Below are positions 17,433-26,757 of a stretch of 64,000 bases of DNA, in pieces. Each line of letters opens with the position of its first letter. Within the stretch, counting starts at the first letter, position 1. This DNA is from Indioceanicola profundi (GTDB lineage Bacteria > Pseudomonadota > Alphaproteobacteria > Azospirillales > Azospirillaceae): the NCBI RefSeq assembly GCF_003568845.1, contig NZ_CP030127.1:186001-250000 (forward strand), written 5' to 3'. A program made the translations under genes and the position numbers. Below the pieces are notes generated by a model, which saw only the letters and a list, made by a program, of their open reading frames with translations, had not been told where the DNA came from and did not search any database.

Positions 17433-19799
17433 ATGCCGCAACCATTTCTGACTCGCGTCGAGAACCGGATTTTCAAGCACCGGACGGTCGTGCTCGCCCT
17501 CTTCGCCATCGCCACCTTGTTCATGGGCTGGCAGGCGTCCCAGCTGCGCGTCGATGCGGGGTTCGAAAAAGGGCTTCCGCTGGACCACCGCTATATGGAG
17601 ACCTTCCTCCAGTATCAGGCGGAGTTCGGCGGGGCCAACCGCATCATCGTCGCCCTCTCGGTAGATGAAGGGGATATCTACACCCCCGAATTCATGACCC
17701 GGCTGAAGAAGGTGACCGACGAGGTCTTCTTCATTCCCGGCGTAAACCGCGCCACCGTGACCAGCCTTTTCACCCCCAACGTCCGCTTCGTGGAGATCAC
17801 GCCGGAAGGGTTCGCTGGCGGCAACGTGGTGCCGGCGGAGTTCCAGCCCGACGAGAAATGGCTCCCCGTCGTCCGTGAAAACGTTTTGAAATCCGGGCAG
17901 GTCGGGCGTCTCGTGGCGGAGGATTTCACCGCCGCCATCGTAAGCGCCCAGCTTGTCGAAACCGATCCGCGCACCGGCCAGAAGCTGGACTATATGGAGG
18001 TGGCCGACAAGCTGGAGGCCATCCGCACAAAGTTCGCGGACGAGCAGATCGACATCCACATCATCGGCTTCGCCAAGGCCATCGGCGATATCGCCGATGG
18101 CGCGGCCAGCGTGGTGATGTTCTTCGCGCTCGCCTTCGTCATCACGGCCGTGCTGGTCTATGCCTATGGCAAGTCCTTCCGGATGATGGCGGCCCTGCTG
18201 CTGGTCTCGCTCAGCACCGTGGTCTGGCAGTTCGGCATGCTGGTCCTGATGGGCTTCGGCATCGACCCGCTATCGATCCTGGTGCCGTTCCTGGTCTTCG
18301 CCATCGCCATCAGCCACGGCGTGCAGAATGTCGGCACGATGGCGCAGGAGATCGGCAAGGGCGCCAGCGCCTACACGGCCGCGCGCACCAGCTTCAGCCG
18401 TCTGATGGTTCCCGGCAGCTCCGCCCTGATCACCGACGCCATCGGCTTCCTCACCATCGCCATCATCCAGATCAAGATGATCCAGGAGTTGGCCATCGCC
18501 GCCTCGCTGGGCATGGCCATCATCATCCTGACCCATCTGATCATCCTGCCGGTGGTGTTCAGCTATCTGCCGCTGGGCGACAACTACCGCCGGCGGGTTG
18601 AAGGGTCGGTGGGCCGCTTCGACAAGGTCTGGAGCTGGTTCTCCATCTTCGCCCGGCCCAAAGGCGCCATCGCGATGCTGGCCATCGCGGCCGTGGTCTT
18701 CGCCTGGTCCTGGGATACGCAGAAGAACATGACCATCGGCGACACCGAGGCCGGCGTGCCGGAGCTGTGGCCGGACAGCCGCTACAACCAGGATGCCGCC
18801 CTGGTGGTCGACCGCTTCTCCATCGGCACCGATGTGATCCAGGTGATCGCGGAAGGGCCGGCGAACGGCTGCATCGACCATGGCGTGGTGAACCATATCG
18901 ACAACTTCACCTGGGCCATGAACAACGTGCCCGGCGTGCAGAGCGCCATGTCGATGCCCACCGTCATGAAGACGGTGAATTCCGGCTGGAACGAGGGGAA
19001 CCTGAACTGGCGGGTTCTGCCGCGCAACAGTCAGGTGCTGGTCCGCACGGCGTCTCCCATCGAGACGTCGACAGGCCTCCTGAACGCCGATTGCTCGGTG
19101 ATGCCGGTGATGATCTTCACCGAGGACCACAGGGCGGAAACCATCGACCGGGTGGTCCAGGCGGTAGAGCGCTTCGCCGCGGAAAATCCGTCGGATCAGG
19201 TCACCTTCCGTCTCGCCACCGGCAATGTCGGCGTTATGGCCGCCACCAACCAGGCGGTCACGGCGGCAGAAAAGCCGATGCTGCTGCTGGTCTATGTAAC
19301 CGTGATCGTCTTCTGCCTGATCACCTTCCGCTCCATCGTCGGCTCCATCGCCACGGTGCTGCCACTGGTGGTGGTGTCGATCCTGACCAACGCGCTGATG
19401 ACCAAGCTCGGCATCGGGCTGAAGATCTCCACCTTGCCGGCGGCGGCGCTGGGCGTCGGCATCGGCGTGGATTACGGCCTCTATATCTTCAACCGGCTGC
19501 AGTCCTACGTGAAGCACGGGCTGACCTTCCCGGAAGCCTATTACCGCACGCTCCAGGAAACCGGCAGCTCCGTGCTCTTCACCGGCCTGACGCTGGCCAT
19601 CGGCACGGCCACCTGGATGTTCTCCTCCCTGAAGTTCCAGGCGGACATGGGTGTGCTTCTGACCTTCATCTTCTTCGCGAACATGGTGGGGGCGGTGGTG
19701 CTGCTGCCGGCCGTGGCCGGCCTGCTCTACAGGCTCTTCCCCCGGCTCTACGAGGCGGAGGTACGTCGGGCCAGCAAGATGGAGTTCTCCGAACATTGA
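17433..19799 (+). CDS. RND superfamily / MMPL-type transporter
   Basis: 788 residues from the ATG at 17433, 10 bp after the YCF48-like gene. The architecture is that of a two-halved RND protein: a transmembrane helix at residues 20-40, a large periplasmic loop, a bundle of five or six helices around residues 225-400 (VMFFALAFVITAVLVYAYG; FGIDPLSILVPFLVFAIAISHGVQNVGT), a second loop, and a second bundle from about residue 615 (LLLVYVTVIVFCLITF; GVGIGVDYGLYIFNR). The family (COG1033, MMPL, HpnN-like) moves lipids and other hydrophobic molecules using the proton gradient. With DUF1302, DUF1329 and the YCF48-like protein it makes up a conserved-looking envelope set. Direction and cargo are unknown. 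Confidence 0.92.
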   Translation: MPQPFLTRVENRIFKHRTVVLALFAIATLFMGWQASQLRVDAGFEKGLPLDHRYMETFLQYQAEFGGANRIIVALSVDEGDIYTPEFMTRLKKVTDEVFFIPGVNRATVTSLFTPNVRFVEITPEGFAGGNVVPAEFQPDEKWLPVVRENVLKSGQVGRLVAEDFTAAIVSAQLVETDPRTGQKLDYMEVADKLEAIRTKFADEQIDIHIIGFAKAIGDIADGAASVVMFFALAFVITAVLVYAYGKSFRMMAALLLVSLSTVVWQFGMLVLMGFGIDPLSILVPFLVFAIAISHGVQNVGTMAQEIGKGASAYTAARTSFSRLMVPGSSALITDAIGFLTIAIIQIKMIQELAIAASLGMAIIILTHLIILPVVFSYLPLGDNYRRRVEGSVGRFDKVWSWFSIFARPKGAIAMLAIAAVVFAWSWDTQKNMTIGDTEAGVPELWPDSRYNQDAALVVDRFSIGTDVIQVIAEGPANGCIDHGVVNHIDNFTWAMNNVPGVQSAMSMPTVMKTVNSGWNEGNLNWRVLPRNSQVLVRTASPIETSTGLLNADCSVMPVMIFTEDHRAETIDRVVQAVERFAAENPSDQVTFRLATGNVGVMAATNQAVTAAEKPMLLLVYVTVIVFCLITFRSIVGSIATVLPLVVVSILTNALMTKLGIGLKISTLPAAALGVGIGVDYGLYIFNRLQSYVKHGLTFPEAYYRTLQETGSSVLFTGLTLAIGTATWMFSSLKFQADMGVLLTFIFFANMVGAVVLLPAVAGLLYRLFPRLYEAEVRRASKMEFSEH

Positions 19800-19864
19800 A
19801 GGCAGACGCGGGCGGCCCTGGCGGTCGTCCGCGATCCACTAGAACTGGTCCAGGGAGGACACGC

Positions 19865-20485
19865 ATGAGCGATACCGTCGAAAATCGGCCCGCCACCGCT
19901 GATATCCCTGGGCACGAGGCGGAAGCCCGCGCCCGCTTCACCGCCATGACGGACGGCACGGCGGAAGATTGGGGCATTATCTCCAGCCACTTCATGCCCT
20001 ATGCCGCCAAGCTGCCGGAGCGGGTGATGACCCATCTGCGGCTACTGGACGGCGATTACGGCGGCTTCCCCGTGGACCGGCTCGCCCACTCCACCCAGAC
20101 CGCCACGCGGGCGCTGCGCGACGGCCGGGATGAGGAGTATGTGGTTTGCGCCCTGCTGCACGACATCGGCGACACGCTGGGCAGCTTCAATCACCCGGAC
20201 ATCGCAGCCGCCATCCTCCGCCCCTTCGTGTCGGAGCGGAACCTGTGGATGGTGGAGCAGCACGGCATCTTCCAGGGCTACTATTTCTTCCACCATCTCG
20301 GCCTGGACCGCGACCTGCGCGAACGCTTCCGCGGCCATCCGCATTTCGAATACACGGCCGAGTTCTGCGAGAAATACGATCAGGCCGCCTTCGACCCCAA
20401 TTACGAAGGCCTGCCGCTGGAAACCTTCGAACCGATGGTGCGGCGGGTCATGGCGAAGCCGGTGCGGAGCATTTACGCGAAGTAG
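19865..20485 (+). CDS. HD-domain protein
   Basis: 206 residues with the HD-domain order H-HD-D: HSTQTATRA near residue 78, LLHDIGD near 100, and later HH in YYFFHHLG. Several small HD proteins of this type are mixed-valent di-iron oxygenases (PhnZ-like) or uncharacterised phosphohydrolases; which applies here cannot be decided from sequence. The ATG has GGGAGG upstream. It follows the RND gene by 65 bp in the same direction and may be the last gene of that operon. Confidence 0.75.
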   Translation: MSDTVENRPATADIPGHEAEARARFTAMTDGTAEDWGIISSHFMPYAAKLPERVMTHLRLLDGDYGGFPVDRLAHSTQTATRALRDGRDEEYVVCALLHDIGDTLGSFNHPDIAAAILRPFVSERNLWMVEQHGIFQGYYFFHHLGLDRDLRERFRGHPHFEYTAEFCEKYDQAAFDPNYEGLPLETFEPMVRRVMAKPVRSIYAK

Positions 20486-20767
20486 AGACCTTTTCCCGCC
20501 GCCAGCCTGAGGCGCGGCGAACCGGTTTCGAGCATGGGGCCTCCGTCCCTTCGGCAGCGTGTCACAGGCTGTGGCTTACCGGTCGCCTTCATGGTGAGCG
20601 GAAGGCGCTGGTGAGCTTCATCGCCTCTTGTACCTTCATGATCTGCTGGCCTACACTGAGCAGCCCGCCATCCTCGATAAACACGCCGCGGCCGCCAACC
20701 GATCTAGGCAGACCGGGCTGCTTCGTGCTCTGCTGACCGGGCGGCAGCGGATGCGGGAGGTCGGAGC

Positions 20768-21619
20768 ATGACCGTGTTGACTGTGCCTGGGGCAACCGGC
20801 AGCCGGCCCGCCTTGCTGCGTCGATTCCTGCTGCGCTGGACCGTGCGTACTCTGGTAGCGGTCACGTGGGGCAGCGCGGCGATTTTTGCAGTCTACATCC
20901 TGGCCCATTACGGCGGTGCGGCCCTGACTGGCACGCTGGGCGACTGGAACCGGACCCTGCCGCGGCTCTATGAGCCGGGGTCGCTCGCGGCGACGCTCGG
21001 AGTCGGGCTGCACTTCGCGGCCGGGGCCATTCTGCTGCTGCTGGGACCGGTTCAACTGCTGGGCGGCGTGCGCCGGCGCTTCCCCGCCTTCCACCGGTGG
21101 TCGGGCCGGGTCTATGCCGCCGCTGCGGTCACTGCCGGGGCGGGCGGGCTGGGCTATATCGCCCTCAAGCGCACCGTGGGCGGTCTCGTCATGAATCTGG
21201 GCTTCGGCCTCTATGGCGCGCTGACCGTGTTGGCAGCGGTGCAGGCAGTCCGGCATGCCAGGGCAGGCCGGTTCGAGCGGCACCGGGCCTGGGCCGTCCG
21301 CCTGTTCGCGCTGGCAATCGGGTCCTGGCTGTACCGGATGTATTACGGGTTCTGGTCGGTCCTCGCCGGCGGGGCAGGCCATACGTCAGGCTTTGACGGA
21401 CCGTTCGACATGGTCATGGCCTTCTTCTTCTATGTGCCGAACCTGCTGGCGGCGGAATTGTTCATCCGGGCGCATGCAGGCCGGAAAGCCTCTCCCGCCA
21501 TGCAGGCGGCCGCCGTTCTGGTGCTGGCCCCCGCTGCTGGCTTTCTGCTCATCGGCACCTACTACTTCACCCGGCTCTACTGGGGACCCGGAATCCTGGC
21601 GAAGCTTCCAGCTCTTTGA
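20768..21619 (+). CDS. DUF2306 integral membrane protein
   Basis: 283 residues with about seven hydrophobic segments. The diagnostic DUF2306 part is FHRWSGRVYAAAAV followed by GFGLYGALTVLAAV and RHRAWAVRLFALA with WLYRMYYG. Conserved histidine and arginine residues near membrane edges suggest a heme- or quinone-type membrane protein, but no member has a settled function. CGGGAGG precedes the ATG. It stands alone between two gaps of about 280-300 bp. Confidence 0.8.
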   Translation: MTVLTVPGATGSRPALLRRFLLRWTVRTLVAVTWGSAAIFAVYILAHYGGAALTGTLGDWNRTLPRLYEPGSLAATLGVGLHFAAGAILLLLGPVQLLGGVRRRFPAFHRWSGRVYAAAAVTAGAGGLGYIALKRTVGGLVMNLGFGLYGALTVLAAVQAVRHARAGRFERHRAWAVRLFALAIGSWLYRMYYGFWSVLAGGAGHTSGFDGPFDMVMAFFFYVPNLLAAELFIRAHAGRKASPAMQAAAVLVLAPAAGFLLIGTYYFTRLYWGPGILAKLPAL

Positions 21620-21918
21620 ACTCAGCGCCTGGGACATGCCGCCGCACCGACGAGGTATGTCGTCGGGCGTAGTATTGTAACAAGCAGCGTTGCCGCCACA
21701 TGCGGGCGCGGGCGGGGAAATTCGGCAGATTGGCACTGCAAGGTCGCGGGATTCGGCTGAAATTGCATCCGCAGGTCTGGTGATTCCCGTCACACCACCA
21801 CGCAGAATAATCTGGTTGCGTTGCACAAGATGCATGTTGCGATGCAACATGTCACAGGGGCAAAGCCGGCCGAATGGTCTATATAGGGGTCATGTTCACC
21901 CCTCACTCGGAGGCTTCC
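21620..21918. other. 299-bp intergenic region with promoter of a small secreted protein
   Basis: No gene is seen. The right half carries several GTTGC/GCAAC words, a perfect 8-bp-arm palindrome at 21833-21851, and a TATATA at 21880-21885 that could be a -10 element for the small gene starting at 21919. No good -35 box stands at the usual spacing, so an activator may be needed. Confidence 0.45.
21833..21851. promoter_or_regulatory. palindromic operator candidate
   Basis: CATGTTGC at 21833-21840, GAT, then GCAACATG at 21844-21851: perfect 8-bp arms with a 3-bp centre, located 29 bp before the TATATA sequence and 68 bp before the start of the small secreted protein gene. Such symmetry suits a dimeric regulator. 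No regulator gene lies next to it. Confidence 0.45.
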
Positions 21919-22272
21919 ATGCTGACCCGTACCCGTTCCGCCCTTGGGATCGCCGCTCTGGTGTGCGCCGGTCTTCTGGGCTCCTCCATCGCCAATGCCG
22001 CCCCGGCCGCGGAACTCCGCCAGGGCCAGGCCTACACGGTAAGCGCCAATGGGCGCAGCGCCGTCGTCTACTTCACCGCCACGAATGACGGCTTCACCGT
22101 CGTCGCCACGGCGGCCGACAATCTGGATGGCGCCGCCAATCTGCGCACCGTCTACAGCCTCGCTGAGGGCCAGAGCGTTCTGCTCCAGGTCGATGGCCAG
22201 ACCGACCGCGTCATGCTGACCCGCGTCGGCGACCGTCTGCAGGTCAATCCGGCCGGCGTGATCGGGAGCTGA
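21919..22272 (+). CDS. small secreted protein of unknown function
   Basis: 117 residues: a signal peptide (LGIAALVCAGLLGSSIANA) followed by a mature domain of about 90 residues rich in beta-strand patterns and in A, V, D and T (AELRQGQAYTVSANG; RTVYSLAEGQSVLLQVDG). I do not recognise a family. CGGAGG lies 6 bases before the ATG at 21919, which makes this start more likely than the in-frame codon at 21874. A strong terminator follows. The short length, export signal and possible operator suggest a regulated envelope or periplasmic protein. Confidence 0.75.
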   Translation: MLTRTRSALGIAALVCAGLLGSSIANAAPAAELRQGQAYTVSANGRSAVVYFTATNDGFTVVATAADNLDGAANLRTVYSLAEGQSVLLQVDGQTDRVMLTRVGDRLQVNPAGVIGS

Positions 22273-22326
22273 TAAGGCGCAACGCAGCGACGTCTCCGTC
22301 CGTTGCGCGGTGTAGCGACCCACAAG

Positions 22327-22358
22327 AAGGGCCGCCGGTTCATGCCGGCGGCCCTTTT
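22327..22358 (+). terminator. intrinsic terminator between convergent genes
   Basis: Perfect 12-bp stem AAGGGCCGCCGG (22327-22338) and CCGGCGGCCCTT (22345-22356), loop of six, followed by TT. It terminates the small secreted protein gene and lies 10 bp from the end of the convergent sugar dehydrogenase gene, for which it may also serve. Confidence 0.85.
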
Positions 22359-22367
22359 CGTTGCGGA

Positions 22368-23561
22368 TCAGTCGCCGGAGGCGGTCTGCCCGCCTTCCAT
22401 GGGGCTGATGCGCCAGACGCCGCCGTCCTGCTGGTCGGTGACGACATAGATGGCGCCGTCTGGCCCCTCCGTCACATCGCGGATGCGGGCCGCCAACGGC
22501 AGGCGTTCGACTTCCTGCGCGCTGTTCTGCCCGTCGATGCTGACGCGTACCAGGGCGGTGGCGCTCAGCCCGCCGATCAGGGCCGTGCCCTGCCATTCGG
22601 GGAAGAGGTCTCCGCCATAGAAGATCATGCCGGAGGGGGAGATCACCGGCGTCCAGTGCATCACCGCATCGGCGAACTCGGGCCGTCCGGTCGGGTCCGG
22701 GATGTCCTTGCCGTCATAGTGGCTGCCCCAGCTCACATCCGGCCAGCCATAGTTCTTGCCGGCTTCCGGCCGGTTCAACTCATCCCCGCCCAGCGGCCCC
22801 ATCTCCGCAACCCAGAGGGCGCCGGTATCGGGATGAATGGCCGCCGCCTCGATGTTGCGGTGACCATAGGACCAGATGGCATCGTCCTTGCCGTCCTCGC
22901 CCACGAACGGATTGTCCTGCGGGATGCTGCCGTCCTTGTTCAGGCGCACGATGGTGCCCAGCGTGTTGGACGGGTCCTGGGCGGGGTCGAACTGGAACCG
23001 CTCCGCCAAGGCCAGGAAGATGTGTCCGTCCGGCGTGAACGCGATACGGTTGCCGAAATGCTTTGATCCGTCGATCTTCGGCTCCTGTCGGAAGATCACC
23101 TCGAAATTCTCGATCCCGCCGTCGGTCAGGGTGCCGCGGCCCAGGGCCGTGCCGGCCTTGCCGCTCTCATCCTGTTCGGCGAAGGACAGATAGATGGTGC
23201 GGTTGCTCGCGAACTCCGGATCGATGCCGATATCCATCAGCCCGCCCTGGTCCTTCGCGAACACCTCGGGCGTGCCGTCCAGCGGTTCGGACAGGCTGCC
23301 ATCGGTGTTCAGGATGCGCAGCCGTCCCGGCTTTTCCGTCACCAGGGCGCGGCCGTCGGGCAGGAAGGCGATGGCCCAGGGTTTCTCCAGCCCGCCCACG
23401 ACCTCCTCCACCTTGACCGGGCCGGCAGAGGTCATCAGGCTGTCCGTGCCGCTGGGCAGGTTCTGCTCGTCGCCAGGCAGCGTCTGGGTGGTCTGGGCTG
23501 CGGCGGGAAGGGCCAGGGCGGCCAGGATGGCGATGGCGGATGCTGTGGAAGCATAGCCCAT
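22368..23561 (-). CDS. PQQ-dependent sugar (glucose/sorbosone) dehydrogenase family protein
   Basis: 397 residues from the ATG at 23561, chosen for GGAGGA upstream and an immediate signal peptide (IAILAALALPAAAQ). The six-bladed propeller of the GSDH family is clear: GLEKPWAIAFLPDGRALVTEKPGRL, DQGGLMDIGIDPEF, then GNRIAFTPDGHIFLALAERF, YGHRNIEAAAIHPDTG with LWVAEMGPLGGDELN, and YGWPDVSWG. These residues resemble the soluble PQQ aldose dehydrogenases of the periplasm, though many relatives act on unknown sugars. No PQQ biosynthesis gene is in the window. It is a single-gene unit. Confidence 0.9.
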   Translation of the reverse strand: MGYASTASAIAILAALALPAAAQTTQTLPGDEQNLPSGTDSLMTSAGPVKVEEVVGGLEKPWAIAFLPDGRALVTEKPGRLRILNTDGSLSEPLDGTPEVFAKDQGGLMDIGIDPEFASNRTIYLSFAEQDESGKAGTALGRGTLTDGGIENFEVIFRQEPKIDGSKHFGNRIAFTPDGHIFLALAERFQFDPAQDPSNTLGTIVRLNKDGSIPQDNPFVGEDGKDDAIWSYGHRNIEAAAIHPDTGALWVAEMGPLGGDELNRPEAGKNYGWPDVSWGSHYDGKDIPDPTGRPEFADAVMHWTPVISPSGMIFYGGDLFPEWQGTALIGGLSATALVRVSIDGQNSAQEVERLPLAARIRDVTEGPDGAIYVVTDQQDGGVWRISPMEGGQTASGD

Positions 23562-23681
23562 TGAAGTCCTCCAGGGTCCGGCTGAATCAGCGCCGGGCAT
23601 GTGGCAGGGCGCACCGCAGGCCGGTGCGGCTACGGCGGTTTTGGCCCCCACAACAGGGCGATGCGGCATGTGTTCCTGTCT

Positions 23682-24212
23682 TCAGGCATTCGCCAGGACG
23701 GCGAGCGCACGGACGCTGTGCAGGGTGCGGGCCGCCACGGGCGTGCCCAGCAGCCGCTCCAGCGGCAGGTTCGTGAAGGGGGAGCGGGCGACATCCTCCC
23801 CATAAAGAACGTAAACCTCACGCCCCGACACGCATACAGGCTCCGGCCCGCGATAGGTCTCCAACGTCCGCACCCCGGCCGGATCGGGATCGCCGGCCAG
23901 GAAGGTGATCGACACCCGGCTGGGGCTGGCATCGGGCGGGAAGGGGACACGGGCCAGGATGTTGCGCAGCTCCTCGCCCCGGCGCAGGATCACCGCCGGG
24001 CGCACGCCCCAGCCCGCCAGCGCCGTATCGGCGACCAGCGCCGCAACCTCCCTCTCCGGGCGCTCGCCAGGATCGAGCAGGAGGTTGTTGCCCTGATAGG
24101 CGCGCGCAGCGGCTAGCCCCAGTGCGTCCAGCCGTGCCGCCAAGCCGGCCGCCGGCACCGGAATACGGCCGCTCCGGTCGGGGAAGGGCAGCAGGACGGC
24201 AAGCCGCGCCAT
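23682..24212 (-). CDS. DUF1697 family protein
   Basis: 176 residues. The pattern of DUF1697 is recognisable: an N-terminal strand with conserved proline and a G-R-IPV segment, LDALGL then AYQGNNLLL, ITFLAGDPDPAG, and a C-terminal VYVLYGEDVARSPF with LERLLGTPVAARTLHSVRALA. The usual N-terminal LLRGINVGG is degenerate here (LLPFPDRSGRIPV). Function of the family is not established. Its ATG follows the stop of the upstream gene with no gap (TAG then ATG), so it is translationally coupled to it. Confidence 0.8.
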   Translation of the reverse strand: MARLAVLLPFPDRSGRIPVPAAGLAARLDALGLAAARAYQGNNLLLDPGERPEREVAALVADTALAGWGVRPAVILRRGEELRNILARVPFPPDASPSRVSITFLAGDPDPAGVRTLETYRGPEPVCVSGREVYVLYGEDVARSPFTNLPLERLLGTPVAARTLHSVRALAVLANA

Positions 24213-25079
24213 CTATTGTGCAGGAGCAGGTGAGGTCGCGGCCAACTCGGATTCCGCCCGGCGCAGCAGATCCCGGTCGTCATGGTCCCAGGGATGGAAG
24301 CCGGGGCGGTAGAAGGACAGGTAAGGCTTCAGGATGGCAGGAACCAGACCGGGCCGGGCGAACAGGAATTTCAATGTGCGCCACCAGGTTCCGGCGTTGC
24401 GGATGCCGTCCTGCTGGTAGAAATCGGCCATGTCGGTCTTGCGGTATTTGATGAAGTTCCAGGTGACCAGCAGCATGACGCGCACCCGGATGCTCCATCG
24501 TCTGAAGGCGGAGAGATTGCGGGTGACGTGGAGATAGGTGTCGTAGGCCACGGCCTTGTGCTCCACCTCCTCCAGCGCATGCCAGAGCCAAAGGCGGCGG
24601 ACCTCGTCGGGCGCGCCTTTCAGATGCCGTGGGTCGGCCAGGATGGCGTGGGCGATGATGGCGGTGAAATGCTCCAGCGCGATCGTCACCGCCAACTGCG
24701 CCACCGGGTGCCGGGCGCGGGAGAGATCCAGCCGCGCCTTGGTTCCGGCCTCCATCCGGCTGATGTCGTAGCCATGGTCGGTGACCTGCCGGTTGAAGGC
24801 GACATGCTCACGGGTGTGCAGCGCCTCCTGCTTGATGAAGGCGGCGATCTGCTCCTTCAACTCCGGCGGAACCTCATCCTTGAAGTGGCGCACGGATTCG
24901 ATGAAGAAGCCCTCGCCCTGCGGGAAGGTTACGGACAGGGCGTTGTAGAAGGTGGTCGCCACCGGGTCCCCGCCCAGCCACCAACGCGGGTTCGCAGCTC
25001 CGCGGCCGAAGGCGATATTGCGCGGCGTGATGGTCAGGTCGGCAGGGGTCGCGACGCTGGGCGATGCTGCGGGGCTCAT
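24213..25079 (-). CDS. PF10118-type predicted metal-dependent hydrolase
   Basis: 288 residues from the ATG at 25079, preceded by GGAGGAGG. Family features: NPRWWLGGDPVATTFYNALS, FPQGEGFFIESVR, QEALHTREHVAFN and WHALEEVEHKAVAYD. The E, H and E-x-x-H residues spread over several helices form a ferritin-like di-metal site, so an oxygen-dependent activity is as likely as hydrolysis. Hydrophobic stretches (MLLVTWNFIKY) near the C-terminus suggest membrane association. It forms a two-gene operon with the DUF1697 gene. Confidence 0.88.
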   Translation of the reverse strand: MSPAASPSVATPADLTITPRNIAFGRGAANPRWWLGGDPVATTFYNALSVTFPQGEGFFIESVRHFKDEVPPELKEQIAAFIKQEALHTREHVAFNRQVTDHGYDISRMEAGTKARLDLSRARHPVAQLAVTIALEHFTAIIAHAILADPRHLKGAPDEVRRLWLWHALEEVEHKAVAYDTYLHVTRNLSAFRRWSIRVRVMLLVTWNFIKYRKTDMADFYQQDGIRNAGTWWRTLKFLFARPGLVPAILKPYLSFYRPGFHPWDHDDRDLLRRAESELAATSPAPAQ

Positions 25080-25186
25080 GGGCACCTCCTCCAGTCTCAA
25101 ACTAGCGATCATTGCGGCAACGGGAAACGGCCCGGGCGGATGAACCCCGCCCGGGCCGTCTCAGCACCGGGCCGGCGCGCGAGGGG

Positions 25187-26572
25187 TCAGCTCGTCATCT
25201 CAGCGCGGAGATGCGGGCGGGCGCTGAAGAACAGCGCCGCCGACAGCACAGCGACGCCGCCGGTGACGATCAGGGCCCAGCGCAGCCCGTCGGCAGCGCC
25301 CATGCTGCCGGCGAAAGCGTCACTGACCAGACCGACGGAGAGTGGGCCCAGGCCTAGCCCGATCATGTTCACCAGGAACAGCAGCACGGCCACTGCCGTC
25401 GCCCGGCTGCGCGGCCGGACCAGCCCCTGCACCGCGGCATAGATCGGCCCATACCAGAGCGAGTTCATCATCACCGGGATGCCCAGCACCAGGATGGAGA
25501 GCAGGGTGCTGTCCACCAGCATGGCCTTCAGGAAGAAAGGCACGCCGATAAAAGCGCCGTAGGCCGGGATCGACAGGTAGCCGGCCACGTCTGTGCGCGC
25601 GGCACGATCAGCCAGATGCCCGCCCAGATAGGTGCCGGCGGCCCCGAATATGCCGATCATCAGACCGAGCGCCGTGCCCAGGAAGCCGGCAGCTCCCATG
25701 GAAAGGCCTGTCGCCGCATCGACCATCGCCGCCAGTTCCGTCAGGCCCTGGCCATGGTTGCGGAAATAGAAGGAGCCGAGGAAGGCCACATGGCCGTAGG
25801 CGACGAAGCTGACCAGGGATGCCCCGATGGCGATGCGCCAGAAGGCCTTCTTACCCCGCAACTCCGTGAAGGCGTCGCGTAGATCCGGCGTTTCCACCGG
25901 TGCCGAGGCCCGCGCCTGGGTGCGCGGCTCCCTGAGGGTGGCCCAGGCGATGATAGCCAGCAGCAGGCCCGGCAGGCCAGCCACCAGGAAGGCCGTGCGC
26001 CAGCCGAACTCGTCGGCGATCAGCCCGCCGAGCGCCATGCCCGCTAACGTGCCCAGCGGGATGCCCAGTGAATAGAAGGCCAGGGCCGAAGCCCGCTTCT
26101 CCTTGGGCGTATAGTCTGTGATCAGGGAATGGGCGGGCGGGGTCAGCCCGGCCTCGCCCACCCCGACGCCGATGCGGGCGGCCAGAAGCTGGGCGAAGCT
26201 GGCGGCATATCCGCAGGCCACGGTGAACAGGCTCCATACCGCGACCGAGACCGAGATGATGCGGACCCGGTTCTTCCGTTCCGCCAGGCGGGCGATGGGA
26301 ATGCCCAACACGCTGTAGAACAGGGCGAAGGACAGGCCGGTCAGCATGCCGAGCTGCCAGTCGGCAAGGCCCAGGTCACGCTTGATCGGCTCCGCCAGGA
26401 TATTGACCACCTGACGGTCCAGGAAATTCAGCGTGTAGAGCCCCAGCAGCAGCCAGGCGGCATAGATGCGGTAGGGCTTGGACACCGGTTCGGCCGTAAA
26501 AGGCCGGATATCGGCTTTGGTGAAAACGGTATGTGGCGTCGCACCATCGGCGGCCGCCTGGGTCGAGGTCAT
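25187..26572 (-). CDS. MFS transporter, spinster-like
   Basis: 461 residues with twelve predicted transmembrane helices. NFLDRQVVNILAEPIKRDLGLADWQLG and the loop motif GIPIARLAERKNRVR mark it as a major facilitator of the spinster-like group, and GVGEAGLTPPAHSLITDY is typical of that group. Such carriers in proteobacteria are often next to lipid, sterol or aromatic catabolism genes. It is divergent from the SDR gene at 26843, with a 270-bp shared regulatory region that holds the 18-bp motif described at 26758. The substrate is unknown. Confidence 0.9.
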   Translation of the reverse strand: MTSTQAAADGATPHTVFTKADIRPFTAEPVSKPYRIYAAWLLLGLYTLNFLDRQVVNILAEPIKRDLGLADWQLGMLTGLSFALFYSVLGIPIARLAERKNRVRIISVSVAVWSLFTVACGYAASFAQLLAARIGVGVGEAGLTPPAHSLITDYTPKEKRASALAFYSLGIPLGTLAGMALGGLIADEFGWRTAFLVAGLPGLLLAIIAWATLREPRTQARASAPVETPDLRDAFTELRGKKAFWRIAIGASLVSFVAYGHVAFLGSFYFRNHGQGLTELAAMVDAATGLSMGAAGFLGTALGLMIGIFGAAGTYLGGHLADRAARTDVAGYLSIPAYGAFIGVPFFLKAMLVDSTLLSILVLGIPVMMNSLWYGPIYAAVQGLVRPRSRATAVAVLLFLVNMIGLGLGPLSVGLVSDAFAGSMGAADGLRWALIVTGGVAVLSAALFFSARPHLRAEMTS

Positions 26573-26757
26573 GCGCTATCCTCCCTGGTCGCGCCGGCCG
26601 CCGGTTATCCGGTCGGCCCATTTTCCCTGAGGCGCCACTGCGGGGCGGATTGTTCCGCTTCTCCGGCCATGACACCCGATCCAGCTGATAGGGTACGTGT
26701 AGAGGGTGGTTTGGAAACCCGCTTTGCGAGCTCTCCCCTAAATAGTCGCTTCCCGGC

